A DNA stretch of 64,000 nucleotides from Lagopus muta (GCF_023343835.1 NC_064439.1:24492933-24556932), one strand, 5' to 3'. Counted from the stretch's first letter, positions 24,570 through 34,571 are shown. Notes: generated from the sequence alone by a model not told the origin. Numbers and translations are program-made.

Positions 24570-24949
24570 TGTTCCTCAGCCACTGCATTGGGCAGCCCCT
24601 GTTGGCTATGGAGGAGCTGCATCCTTCCTCCCTGATGTGCTGAATCCTGGGGGCACCCCCAGTGTTGGGAAGAGGCTAATGCCAGGCTGCGTTTGGGGAA
24701 ATACTTCAGGAACTGGGGAGTGTTTCTGTTGAACAAGGAGGCCTGGAATTAGTCACACCTTTATTTAACAGATGAAGTGCTAGGTCCCCAGTTGGCCCCA
24801 CAGTTACCTCCCAGTTAATTGTCCTTGAAGAGGAGGTTTAGCACCTCAGCGGAGCACCTTGCAGCAAGCAGAGGGACAGTACCAGGGAGCTGATTTCAGC
24901 ACCCGAGAAACATTTTCTTGCTCAGAAGCGCTGTACTCTCCTGACAAAC
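24570..24949. other. Intergenic stretch before the TAC1 CpG island
   Basis: Moderately GC-rich DNA with no exon that I can support. No recognised repeat after the CR1 end. Confidence 0.5.
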
Positions 24950-25447
24950 AGCACAGAGCGCCCGATGCTGTGCTATGGGATGGCCGCAGGCAGGGAGCCC
25001 GTCCTGGAGAGGCAGGGATAGCGTTTGTCCCATCGGAGCAGCCAGAACCTGCGCAACTGCTCCGTTGCCCGCATCCCCGCCGCGCCGATGGCAGCCCGGA
25101 CCTGCACTGGGGTGGCCGCGGAGATCCGCGCGTCCCATCCCTGCCCGCCCTCCTTAAGCGGAGGTGAGGAGCTGTTCTCCCGTCGGAACGGGCTGAGGGG
25201 GAAGAGAAAAGCGGTGGTGCCCTCTCCCTACACCCGCTCCCTGTGCCCGCAGCCTGTGCCCGCTCCCTATATCCCCTGCTCCGGCCGGTCGGGGGGAGCG
25301 GCCCCGGGCAGCCCCGGGAGGCGCGGCGGGAGCTGGGGGCGGGGGCTGCCGGCCGGGGCGGGGGCTGGCGCGGGGCTGGGATGATAAAAGCGGGGGTAAT
25401 TGCATTTAGGCAAATGAGGCAGCCTCGGCCCTCCCCGTCGCCAGGTC

Positions 25448-25453
25448 TATAAA
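25448..25453 (+). promoter_or_regulatory. TAC1: TATA box of TAC1
   Basis: The hexamer TATAAA sits in a GC-rich context, followed about 60 bases later by a good 5' splice site. A start of transcription about 30 bases downstream (near 25,478) would give a short non-coding exon 1, which fits TAC1 genes in other vertebrates. Confidence 0.85.
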
Positions 25454-25477
25454 GTGCGGAGCGCTCCCGCGGGCGGC

Positions 25478-25516
25478 CAATGCGCGGCGAGCAGCGCTCG
25501 GCTCCCGCTGCGAACG
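25478..25516 (+). other. TAC1: TAC1 exon 1, non-coding (start approximate)
   Basis: This is the inferred 5' UTR exon between the TATA-predicted start and the donor gaacg|gtgcgt after 25,516. No ATG leads into the TAC1 frame, so the exon is non-coding. The start is an estimate from TATA spacing; only the donor is read directly. Confidence 0.7.
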
Positions 25517-26104
25517 GTGCGTGTCCGTCTGTCTGTCCGTCCGTCCGTCCGTCCGTCCGTCCGTCCGTCTGTCTGTCAGTGTGTGCCTGCAGGCGTTAGA
25601 GTGCGTGTCTGTGTGCTTGTGGGGGTACGTGCTTGTGGACTTCTGTGGGTGTATGTCTGTATGATGTGTCGGGCTGTATAGGAGGAAGAGTGCCTGCGTG
25701 TCTTGTGCGTTCACACCTGTGTGCTGCATGCGCAAGCCTGGCTAAGGGTGTATTTGGTGGTGTGTGTGAGCATCCCTGGACAGAGTGCGTGTGGAGAGCT
25801 GTGTGTGTGCAGCTCGTGTGTCACGGGTGAGCTTATAACTAGATCTACATGTACATGGCTATGTGTGCATAAATGTGAGGGTGTATTCAGATGCACAAAC
25901 ATCTGTATGTGAAGGTGTGTGCCCATGTAGCTCTGTGCTTTGGTCTGAGGATGGGTGCACCTTGATGTGTGTCTGCATGCTGTGGTGCCCAGCTGCAGGG
26001 TTTATGCACACCCAGGGCAGCAGGTGTGTGTCTGTGTGTGTGATCTGTCCCTGAATGTGTAAGTGTGCAGGTTACCCTACAGGCACTTACCCTGCACCCC
26101 ACAG
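25517..26104 (+). other. TAC1: TAC1 intron 1, G/T-rich on the coding strand
   Basis: The 588-base intron runs from donor gtgcgt to acceptor 'ccctgcaccccacag'. It begins with a tetranucleotide microsatellite and stays strikingly rich in G and T on the plus strand for about 500 bases, with many short tgtgtg runs. The asymmetry explains the overlapping open frames here, none of which I regard as genes. Confidence 0.8.
25521..25577 (+). repeat. (CCGT/CTGT)n microsatellite
   Basis: About fourteen uninterrupted tetranucleotide units, mostly gtcc with gtct at both ends, begin within five bases of the TAC1 exon 1 donor. Length variation between individuals is likely. An effect on splicing or transcription is only conjecture. 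Confidence 0.97.
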
Positions 26105-26239
26105 GACATCAAGGCAGCCATGAGGCTCCCGCTGGCTTTCACCGTGCTGCTGCTGGCCTCTGCACAGGCACTGGCTGATGAGATGGCAGCTCCCGATGAC
26201 CTCAGCTACTGGGCAGACTGGGCCGACGGTGAGCAGAAG
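26105..26239 (+). CDS. TAC1: TAC1 exon 2: signal peptide and acidic spacer
   Basis: The exon follows acceptor 'ccctgcaccccacag' and ends at donor aag|gtgagt. It holds 15 bases of 5' UTR, then the ATG at 26120 and 40 codons: the signal peptide (1-19) and the conserved DDLSYWADWADGEQK spacer, comparable to DDLNYWSDW in mammals. It ends in phase 0. Confidence 0.96.
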
Positions 26240-29200
26240 GTGAGTGCTGAGGCTGAGGGCTGGATGGGTGCTGGGGGTGCTGGGACTGTGCTGAGTGCCG
26301 TGCTGTCACCCCACAGGAGGAGCTGCCGCTTCCTCTGGAGCACTTTCTGCAGAGGATGGCAAGGAGACCCCGGCCCCAGCAGTTCTTCGGCCTCATGGGC
26401 AAGCGGGATGCGGGTGAGCCAGACAAGGGCACCCCTGCATGCTGTGCCAGCATCCATCCGCACCCCAAAGAGGTCCCCTTCCCTTCTCACTTTGTTTTTC
26501 TCCAGAGTTTTCTTGTTGCTTGTTCAAGCTTAGTATAAGATAAACCCCCAGTCAGAAAGGAACGGGTTTCAGGCTAAACTGCTGAGTACACACAGTAAGG
26601 AGTATGTTGGCATCAGATTTTGTTGTCTCTTCAAAGAGAAATGCAATTGTAAACATCACCTTAATTTTCCTTATGTCTCTGGAGCGTGCTTGGTGTCATT
26701 TCTGTATTTGATGCTTTAAAATAATGCAGTAACATCATATATGTTTGCCTGTTTGTGTTTTTTGTTGTTGTTGTTGTTGTTTTTTAATTACTCTTCCCTT
26801 TTTTTTCTTTCCTTTCTCCTCCAACCAGGATATGGCCAGATCTCCCACAAAAGTAAGTTAAAAAATGTAAATATTTTAAATACTTATGTGAAGATACTCA
26901 GATGGAGAACTGCATGTTTCAGGGTGCAGGTGTGGCTGAGTTTAGCTGAGGAATGGCAGCACCAGAGGTGGATCACTGCTCCACCCCACGGTCATGTCTC
27001 AAACCTGTACTCAATATGAGCCGCCACTCGCTGGGAGATCTCAATCCACATTAAAGTGAGGATGCTGCAGCTCTTAATTTCTCAGGGGGCTCTGTAAACC
27101 TTTCTTAGAAGCGAGGCAGGCTTGCTGCCAGGCTCAGAGAGGAACAATTAAGACAGCAAACTCTGGAAGATTAGAATTGTGAATTCCCAAATCCCTGAAC
27201 ATGATTCCAGGGATAAGTGAGATGCCGTGAGGTGCTCCCTGTGCTGTCTGGGTTTGAGTCAGCCCTACTGACAGAAGGGCTGGCTGCTAATCTGCCCTAC
27301 AAACAGGAGCAGCCAACAGAAGCAGTGTGCATTCCTTGCTTTGTGCCTGTGCCACACTGAGTGGGAGGTGGTGTCAGCAGTGTGCTGTATCCTGCTTGTG
27401 CACAAGGACAGGTGTATTCTCTATCTGAAGATGCTTAAATAGGATCTGAAGACCTAATCAGTTTAAAAATTATTTTCTTACTTTGTGAGACCTCCTCTGC
27501 CCACACAGAGGTCAATAAGTTCTCTGTTCATCACTGGATTTTGTCACTGGAAGACCAATTACAGAGTCAAACATCCTGCTGGCTAAAGTAAAAAAAAAAC
27601 CTGCAGCCTTCCAAAGCTGCTTCAGCTCCTGCGAGGTCTGAAATTGTTCCTCTGGGCCTGTAGATGAAGTAGCCAGGCAAAATTTTCCCAAAGAGAAATC
27701 TCTGTTTGCCTCAAAAGTCAGCTTAGAGAAAGAAGAATGGCTCCTTTTCCATCCTTACCTGAACTACAGCTGTTGCCACATCTGATACGTGCCAGAGGCC
27801 AAAAGCTGGAGTAATTTATCCTCTACAAATCCAGTGGCTTGAGGAGTGCTCAGTGGAACAGGAAGGTAATAAATATTCCACAAATAGAGCCTGGCTGTCT
27901 GACTTAGACACGGCCAGACAGCATCGCACTGGTTCCATCTCTAGTAAGGCTCTGCCTGGTTGGTGAGGAGGGTTTAACACCTACAGGTAGAGTAGGTGTA
28001 TCATACAGATGAAAGCTCTGCCAGGACGCTGCCTTTGACAAGACTGACAAAACTGTATCGGGAAATGAGTAAGAATCAGTTACTGGTTGTTGCTTTTCTG
28101 TCATATTTAAACAAAGAAAAGAGGCAACGCATGTCAATCTGAGTCAGTAACCAATATTTGTTCTCCGTGCTCTGAGAGTGGCATGAAAAATGAGTATGTG
28201 AGATGAATCATTCTGAAGTCTGTGTCTTCTTTCCTTGTAGAATGCATTGTCTTAAGAGCCCTCCTATTTAAAATGTATTAAAACATCCCCAAATATATTT
28301 TTTCAGGGCATAAAACAGACTCCTTTGTTGGACTTATGGGCAAAAGATCTTTAAGTTCTGGTATGTATGTGACTGAATCAGTAATACACAGCTGCTTAAC
28401 TCTGTTGCCCCTGTTCTCACCCATGGGCTGGTAGAAGAGAGCTCTCTGAGAAGGGACTGGGGCTTTCTGAATCCACATGTGTCAGGGTGCCCCTGGCCCT
28501 GCTTTCTGGTGTGGCTGGACCTGCTGCTGGCTGCCACCAAGCTGGTGAATTAAGGTGATGGTCCCCAGGGCGCTTCCCTCACTCCTCTGTCCTTTTCAGT
28601 GTGTGTTCTTCTTGTCTTCAAGGTGCTATGGCAAGGAAGCGACATTTCACTGATGCATCAGGGAAAAAAAAAATCAGGCTGAAAACATGAACCTATTTCA
28701 ACTTGCACTCAATTCCAGGTCTCCCAGATAAAGGAGTATTCTCTTTGTCTCTGCAGATTACTCTTGCTCAGACTTGGAGCAGGAGGTGAAAGAGCAGAGC
28801 TTTGCAATTGGCAGCATCTAACTCTGCAGGTGCAGCTGTTAAACATTCTGGGTTTTAATTTTACCCACAAAATGGAAAAAGCTACAAACAAACACTTAAG
28901 TCCTTGAATGAATGCTGTGAATTTCTACTATTTTCCCATAGCCTTCCTCCCTTACAAGCATGAGCCTGTAGGTGATTCTGGGCTGCCAGAAGCTCCAGCT
29001 CTGCTGTGGGGCTGCGATGAAAAAATCATAAAGCCACAAATGCTTTAAATAAAGCCATCATGAGCCATAAAGCATCAGTTAATTCCCTAGTATAGGAATT
29101 TTTTAAAAAAAGAATGAAAAAAAACCCCAAGCCCTAATGCCCATTTCATGTCTCTGAAATAGTTTTCTCTGTTTTGTTAAATGGATGATAAAAGTTAAAT

Positions 29201-30492
29201 TACTAGCTGACACCTTTATATTATGTGGATACATGCTGTGATCTATATTCTGCAATTATGGTTGTCAGGAACTTTTATTTTCAATTAATCCCCGTTCAGA
29301 CTAGTAATATTGCTCTCTGCATCATCTTGCAAATTGCTATGTATCATGAATAATTTCGTACAATTTTATCTGCGGTGGCAATAGCTATTAAATACATAAT
29401 ACCTGTAAATATCTCTGCTATCATAAAAGTAAATAGCCTGGAAGTAACAAATGGGGTTTTGTAATCCCAATGGAATCATTTGTGTGAGTATGAGGATGCA
29501 GTATACAGCAAATGTTTGAAAAAGGCAAAGATTTGATTGCTTTGATTTCAAAATCTCTGGCATAGTTGGAGTACTGTGCTGTGGTATTTAAGTATTTATC
29601 TGTAACAAAGGGAAATAATGAGGTTTTACCCTGCTGAGCTGTGGCTGACGTGAAAAACCACACCTCACTGTGATGGTGACACTCAGAAGTGGCAGCTCCT
29701 GCAGCACATCGTGCTGAATGCCCCCAGGCTTGCAGGGTGCTCACGCACGCCAGGCTTGTGCTTTGCGGTGCTTCCTTGGGGTCACAGCAGAGGTGACCAG
29801 CTCTGCCTGCTGAGGTCAGGCCCTGCCCAGAAGTGCTCTGCAGAGCTCCCTCGTGTTAGAGCAGCAAGGAGGAAAGCTCTCCCACCACTGCTGAGCGCTG
29901 TTTTTGACTGGACTGCTATAGGTGGCAGTTGCCCATGGGGTGCTCTGGGTTTAGCCTAGCTTCTGCTGCAGCCTTTGGTACGAGTTATGGCTGTGAGTAC
30001 GGGCTGGAGGCAAGGAAGGTTTATGCTGGGAACAGGAGGTGGGAATGTCAGTGCAGAAAGTCTTTTAGATTCAGGCATTGATTTCAGTGCTCAAGTCCCC
30101 TCTTCGTAATGAAATATTTGAAGATGAAAAGGTTGTGAGCTAAGAGTACTTCAGGCAGCTCATAGATGAGAAGCAAAAGGCACAGACCCTCAGCATCCTG
30201 AAGAATTACATGTTCTGAGGGGCAGAACCAAATTAAGCAGCTGGGGGCTGTGCCAGGACCCCAAATCTCTGCTGGCAGCAGCCTCCGAGCAGCTCTGTGG
30301 GGCAGGAGCATCACTGGGAGGTGGGGAACCTTGGAGTTCTCATGGAGCTGCAGCCTCCCTGCTCCCTGGCTGCAGGCGCCATGTGGGCTGTGGGATTATG
30401 TGTGGCTGTTCAATGTGTCTCATGCTTTTCTGCTTCTTGCAGGGTCCTCTGAAAGGAGCATAGCACAGAATTACGAGCGAAGGCGTAAATGA
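26120..30492 (+). CDS. TAC1: TAC1, preprotachykinin 1 (substance P / neurokinin A precursor)
   Basis: The coding exons are 26120-26239, 26317-26413, 26829-26852, 28307-28360 and 30443-30492. They join without frame errors into 345 bases (114 residues). The product is a secretory prohormone cleaved in dense-core vesicles into amidated tachykinins that act on NK1/NK2-type receptors. A signal peptide covers residues 1-19 (hydrophobic LLLASAQALA, then acidic DE). Substance P is R57-M67 (RPRPQQFFGLM, the avian Arg3 form), followed by the amide donor Gly68 and the Lys-Arg cleavage site. Neurokinin A is H82-M91 (HKTDSFVGLM), again followed by GKR. D71-M91 is neuropeptide gamma. The C-terminus NYERRRK matches mammalian precursors. 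All internal introns from exon 3 onward are phase 1, so exon 5 and the neurokinin A exon can be skipped in frame. The mammalian exon 4 is missing, so the precursor is of gamma type. The start ATG has a purine at -3. Identity is certain; exon edges are read from GT-AG sites. Confidence 0.97.
26317..26413 (+). CDS. TAC1: TAC1 exon 3: substance P
   Basis: The 97-base exon lies between 'gctgtcaccccacag' and g|gtgagc. It encodes EELPLPLEHFLQRMARR and then substance P with its GKR processing site, ending in the first base of a glycine codon. The length equals what I recall for the mammalian exon. The intron before it is only 77 bases. Confidence 0.97.
26506..26532 (+). pseudogene. Weak candidate for a relic of TAC1 exon 4
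   Basis: In intron 3, where mammals carry the 45-base exon 4, a good polypyrimidine acceptor (tttgtttttctccag, ending at 26,505) is followed by 27 bases and a possible weak donor gtataag. Spliced in, it would keep the phase-1 frame and read EFSCCLFKL before YGQISHK. Mammals have a longer insert ending ALLKALYG. The resemblance is slight and may be chance; a second acceptor-like site near 26,614 shows that such sites are not rare here. Confidence 0.2.
26829..26852 (+). CDS. TAC1: TAC1 exon 5: YGQISHK micro-exon
   Basis: The 24-base micro-exon sits between acceptor 'ctcctccaaccag' and donor gtaagt. With the split glycine and arginine codons it gives G-YGQISHK-R, corresponding to GHGQISHKR in mammals. 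This part provides the N-terminal extension that distinguishes neuropeptide gamma from neurokinin A. Phase 1 at both ends. Confidence 0.95.
26853..28306 (+). other. TAC1: TAC1 intron 4
   Basis: The 1,454-base intron has GT-AG ends and holds no exon I can support. Around 27,020-27,180 lies non-repetitive sequence that looks more ordered than its surroundings and could be a conserved element. That impression needs alignment. Confidence 0.6.
28307..28360 (+). CDS. TAC1: TAC1 exon 6: neurokinin A
   Basis: The 54-base exon lies between 'aaatatattttttcag' and donor gtatgt. It encodes R-HKTDSFVGLM-GKR-SLSS and the first base of a glycine. The FxGLM-G-KR signature marks an amidated tachykinin. Because the exon is symmetric (phase 1/1), skipping it would give an in-frame precursor with substance P only. 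Confidence 0.97.
28361..30442 (+). other. TAC1: TAC1 intron 5 with possible regulatory blocks
   Basis: The 2,082-base intron, GT-AG, contains no recognised repeat. ATAAAGC occurs three times at 29,028-29,034, 29,049-29,055 and 29,067-29,073; the last sits in GCCATAAA, the Caudal-type homeodomain consensus. A TAAT-rich block follows at about 29,270-29,420. These are candidate enhancers only. Confidence 0.5.
30443..30492 (+). CDS. TAC1: TAC1 exon 7: C-terminal flank and stop
   Basis: The exon follows acceptor 'cttttctgcttcttgcag' and encodes SSERSIAQNYERRRK, then TGA at 30,490-30,492. ERS..QNYERRR is the conserved C-terminal flanking peptide. The 3' UTR continues directly. Confidence 0.96.
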
Positions 30493-30664
30493 TACATTCC
30501 CGCGCGTTATTTATTAAACTTTATTTGTTCCAATGGCCAATGCGGTGTAATATAAACCGACCACTGTATGGAATAATTATTTATTTAACAATACTAAATG
30601 GTTTTGCGTTGTTTGGGGTTTTTTTTGTTTTGTTTTGTTTTGGTTTTTTTTGAGTTAGACATTC

Positions 30665-30670
30665 AATAAA
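30665..30670 (+). terminator. TAC1: Proximal poly(A) signal AATAAA of TAC1
   Basis: An exact AATAAA stands 173 bases after the stop codon, followed by GT-containing sequence. Use of this site would give a short 3' UTR. Confidence 0.55.
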
Positions 30671-31087
30671 ATGATTATTTTTCATGTAGTGGCAGCGACA
30701 CGTGTTGCATAGGAGCGTTGGGTCCTGGAAGGACATCTCCTTCAGGACCGGTGACCTTGGTGACGTCTCACAACAAAGCACATTGTTCAATATGACCTGT
30801 AGAGTTATGTTCACCAATCAGAGGTTCTTTTATTCATCAAAAGTGAGTCTGTATCAGCTTCACAACCATGCAGAACAGAGCTGATGTACAGTCTAGTGCC
30901 TCGATTTGTTTTCATGGTTTATAATGTACTGTAATTTCTGTATCAAAATATATTTGTATCATTGCAGCATGTTTTACGTTTTCTGACTACATATCTATAT
31001 ATTTTAAAAAGGTGGGAGGGGTAAGGTTTGAATGTGAATCCAAAGTCTTCATTTCATAGCCTGGAATTTTATGATAGTAACATTTTA

Positions 31088-31093
31088 AATAAA
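31088..31093 (+). terminator. TAC1: Distal poly(A) signal AATAAA of TAC1
   Basis: An exact AATAAA lies about 600 bases after the stop, with T/G-rich sequence ('cttcctttggtgatagtgat') downstream. It would give a 3' UTR of the size I associate with TAC1. Further AATAAA copies occur near 31,425 and 31,450. Confidence 0.6.
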
Positions 31094-31110
31094 ATCTGCT
31101 CTGGGGATTT

Positions 31111-31857
31111 TGCAACATACTTCCTTTGGTGATAGTGATGGCGTTATTTCCAGAATGAGACACAGATCCAAGAAACTGATCTCAGACTAGAATACTCTGC
31201 AGCATAATGACTTCCTTTTGCAGGGAGGCTGTGGGCCTCCTCCTGTAGGGCTGGTGAAATCTTTGGGGGATTTGCTACTGGAAGCAGCAGCTCTGGGTCA
31301 CTCAAGGTGCCACCCCTATGGAATCCAAAGTCTGTGCTGGCTGAGTGAGAAGGGCCCACTGTGTCCTCCAGTTCATTTGCTGGATTTCATCCACTATTGT
31401 CTGTTATTTGAAAGCCGAGCTTTTAATAAATTGTAGCCCTCTGATTCACAATAAAAACACCTGTTGACTTGGACCAATGCAATGTAAGAGAAAAACATGT
31501 GGGTATAATTACCTTTTTAATTAAAATGTCTGGTTACTATATTTCCAGACAGTCCCAAAATGCTACATTCACCTCACCAGCTGCCAAAGCATCTGAAGAT
31601 CTATTTTTTTTCCATCTGCTAAAAGCTATCATTCTCTGTTGCCTTCATTCAAGCCTTCATTGTAGACTAATCAGCAGTAAAAACATAGTCTATACAAGCT
31701 GAATTTCAAAATAAGCAGTACAAAAGGATTAACTAGTTGTTGTTTTCCATTTTTGAAGTGAACTCAGCAAAATCAATTTTCAAGTTTATCTGAGACATTC
31801 CCACAGCTGTACCTATTAACAGCGCTGATGGACATAGGCCCTTCCTTCTGCTGTATA
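31111..31857. other. Intergenic stretch after TAC1
   Basis: No exon or recognised repeat. Additional AATAAA motifs near 31,425 and 31,450 could serve as late TAC1 poly(A) signals. Confidence 0.5.
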
Positions 31858-32120
31858 TTGATGAGATTCCCCCAGAGCCTCCTCTTCCCCAGACTGAACA
31901 GCCCCCGCTCTCTCAGCCTCTCCTCACAGCACAGATGTTCCAGTTGCTCCATCATGTTGGTGGGCCATCCTCAGACTCTGCAGTGCCCAGGTCTCTCCTG
32001 CACTGAGGAGCCCAGAACTGGACCCAGCATTGCAGGTGTGGTCTCACCGACACTCAGTGAGGGGCTGCGTTGGCTCCTGCTGAGCTCAGTGAGCAGGGGA
32101 AGCTGTGCTGAGCTGCAAGC
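31858..32120 (-). mobile_element. CR1 LINE fragment, minus orientation
   Basis: It reads in reverse as CR1: 'gattcccccagagcctcctc', 'agactgaacagcccccgctc', 'tctcagcctctcctcacagc' and 'cccagcattgcaggtgtggt'. The 3' end of the element is missing on the left, so this is an internal piece. Confidence 0.9.
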
Positions 32121-34571
32121 ACTGCTGAGGGAGCACAGCCATATGCATGTGTGCACTGAGTAATGCTCAGTGAAGGGGGAAGAACAAATAGCCCCAGACA
32201 GCAGGGAGGGTGAGTCTCATACATGTGGAGGGCAGCACAGGTGTTAGTTAACAGCATCCAGCAGAGGTAAGGCCTGAATCTTCTGGTGGAACCATTTTCC
32301 CTGGAAGGAAAAGCTGACCCTTCAGCTTCACAAACCCTCCTGTTATATGGATCCCTGCAGAATGCTTATTGACGTTTGAAACAGCTTGTCTTCATTTCTG
32401 ATAGCATAATAAAGTAAGGTTTGTGCTAATTCATGTTTTGAACAAGAAAACTGGCATTGATGTCTATGCTTGCACAGAAACACATTCCCAGGTACAAATA
32501 GAACAACCACACAACATGAGACAGGGACTGAAACATTCCAGCTAACTCCGCCACCAGCAAAAAATGGGTAGCATTTCAGGGCAGTTTCCCCAGTTTGAGA
32601 AGGAGCATTTGGGAGCATGTTTGGAGCAGCAGCCCATCCCTGCAGTGTGCAGGGAGGACATGCTTCACTTCAGTGATGCTCTGGAGGATGAGAAAGAGGA
32701 GGAGGGGAAGATTCCTGCTTCCCTCTGGTGTTCTGCCCGTGCTCATCTCACTGCCATCAGGGTCCTCCTGATGCTACAAGGCAAAAGTGCAAATTCACAG
32801 CCTAATTCTTATGCCTTTATTCCTGCTTTTATTAGAAACAATATAGTTTATGCGTTATTGAGAGCTAAAACTTCAGACGTACTTTTTAATCACTTGTCTT
32901 AATCTCCCTTGTGAGGCAGTTCTTTCCCTTAGCTTTTAAATACTTTTACGTGGTAGACAGCATTGTAGCCCCAGGCCACCTGCGTGTTCAGCCCCACAAC
33001 TCAACTGCAAGTTCTGGGAGGGTTTCACTGAGCCCCCCACTGCTCTGTCACTTCCAGCCACATCCATGACACAGGCAGAGCCGTTCCTGTTTGTAGCAGC
33101 CTGACATCATCGGTGAAGCTACAGTATGGCATCAATCAGTGAAATGGCAGCGAGCTTTTAGAAAAAAAATATTGAAAATCTGTCTAGGAAGTCAGCACAG
33201 AAAGCAATCCCAGAGTGATGCTGGTAATTGTCCCACTGGGGAGGTGCTGCAGGCAGTTTGACATTGCAGGCACCTTCAAAGCACTCCGCCTCCTTTTTGC
33301 TTCTATTTTCCCCCAGAAATACATCATACACATGCTTTATGGCTGGTGGCTGCTCACTTGCTGCCCACCAGTGCAACTTTGTGTCCCGTATCCCAGTTCC
33401 TTCTGGCTCCCCCATGTTTGCTGGCTCTGAACCGGGAAGCAGCCCCTCACTTCCATCATCACAGTTAATTAAGGCATAGAGTAAAACCTAAATGATTAGT
33501 GTTGCAACAAGTTAACACTTGGCTGAAGTAAGACCCTATTGGCAATCCCCATGGAGGCTACAGTTGGTAATGTCTCTCACACACAAATGCACTCCCCTCC
33601 CCAGGCAGGGGATGCTGAACCCACACTCAGCAGCTGGCCTTGATGAAATGTGACCCAGAAGACAGTCAGCTCCATCCATCACCACCACTGCTCTGCTGTA
33701 TTGAGGCTGTTTTCCCACCATGCAGATGTGGCAAAATTCACTGTGGAAGACTGCCAGGGGTCTGTCCTTGCCTGCAGCTCACACCAGGGTAGCTTGGGTC
33801 TCGCAACACTTGCCCACCCAGCTGCCACTAGCGAGTCCTTTGTTGCTGTCCTGTAAGGCTGCTGGCTTTCAGTACAGTCCTAAGCAAAAGAAGAGGAAGA
33901 ATCTGGAAATGTCTGAGCGGAGTGATCCCTGCAGAGGAGCCCAGTCCCCAGACATTGTTAGCTGGAGCAGAGTAGCACCAAGAGTTGTTTTTCAAATTAT
34001 TCATGTGATTCTTAAAAATGCTGTTTTTTCCAGACTAAGCCAATAAGAGCTCCTTCAGAGCTACCAAGAACCATTATCTATATGAAGACTTTGTCCCTGT
34101 ATGTACCTAAACTATAGCTCAGATAACTGCTTCAGCATAAAGAGAACTGTGCAAGTCCCTCTGCGAACTTTGTTATAGACCAAATTTTCCTGAGCAATTC
34201 CCATAGCCACAATATTGTAGACTTTGTTAATGAACATTGCCAGTATGCTAGGACAGGAGCATACAGCAGCTCTTTCCCCAGGGCATTGCCACACTACTCT
34301 GCCAGGATGCAGCTGCCTGTGGGACTGCACACAGTGTGGTGTCCTCTTGCTATCTACAGAATGGTGCACTTCCCCTTATAAGAAACAGCTGATACCTGAA
34401 GGGTAGGTTTGTGTTTGTTTTTGTTTTGCTGTCAGCAAGTGTACAGAGTGCTTGAATCTATCTACATCCTTCAGGGACACTATGTAGACCCTCCTCACAT
34501 TACTCTCAGTGTTTCTGAAAGAGCACAGACTGAGACATTTGTCAACAGGAGGGGCATCTGGGATCTGTGGA
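32121..34571. other. Intergenic stretch, no gene seen
   Basis: Open frames up to 112 codons occur on both strands but have no family features. No repeat family recognised. Confidence 0.5.

Larger units (their letters stand above)
24950..25520. promoter_or_regulatory. TAC1: CpG island and proximal promoter of TAC1
   Basis: This is a GC- and CpG-rich block in an AT-rich setting that ends at the TAC1 TATA box. Two GC boxes (ggggcggggg types) lie at 25,335-25,345 and 25,355-25,364. Their four runs of four or five G are a possible G-quadruplex. Between these and the TATA box, AATTGCAT (25,398-25,405) and AGGCAAAT (25,408-25,415) form an inverted pair of octamer-like sites, each one base off ATTTGCAT/ATGCAAAT. 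Open frames in both directions here are by-products of GC richness. The factor assignments are inference. Confidence 0.85.
30493..31110 (+). other. TAC1: TAC1 3' UTR (end approximate)
   Basis: The untranslated part after the stop contains a T-rich low-complexity tract (about 30,619-30,652) and poly(A) signals. The segment 30,900-31,000 (tgtactgtaatttctgta, tatatttgtatcattgcag) looks like conserved UTR sequence, supporting use of the distal signal. Confidence 0.7.

Noticed and set aside
1-24900. Search for SDHAF3 exons, the gene expected next to TAC1
   Set aside because: No frame matches what I know of that protein. It is presumably outside the window.
25521-25577. Regular short repeats that could suggest a CRISPR array
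   Set aside because: It is a simple tetranucleotide microsatellite without spacers, in a vertebrate intron.
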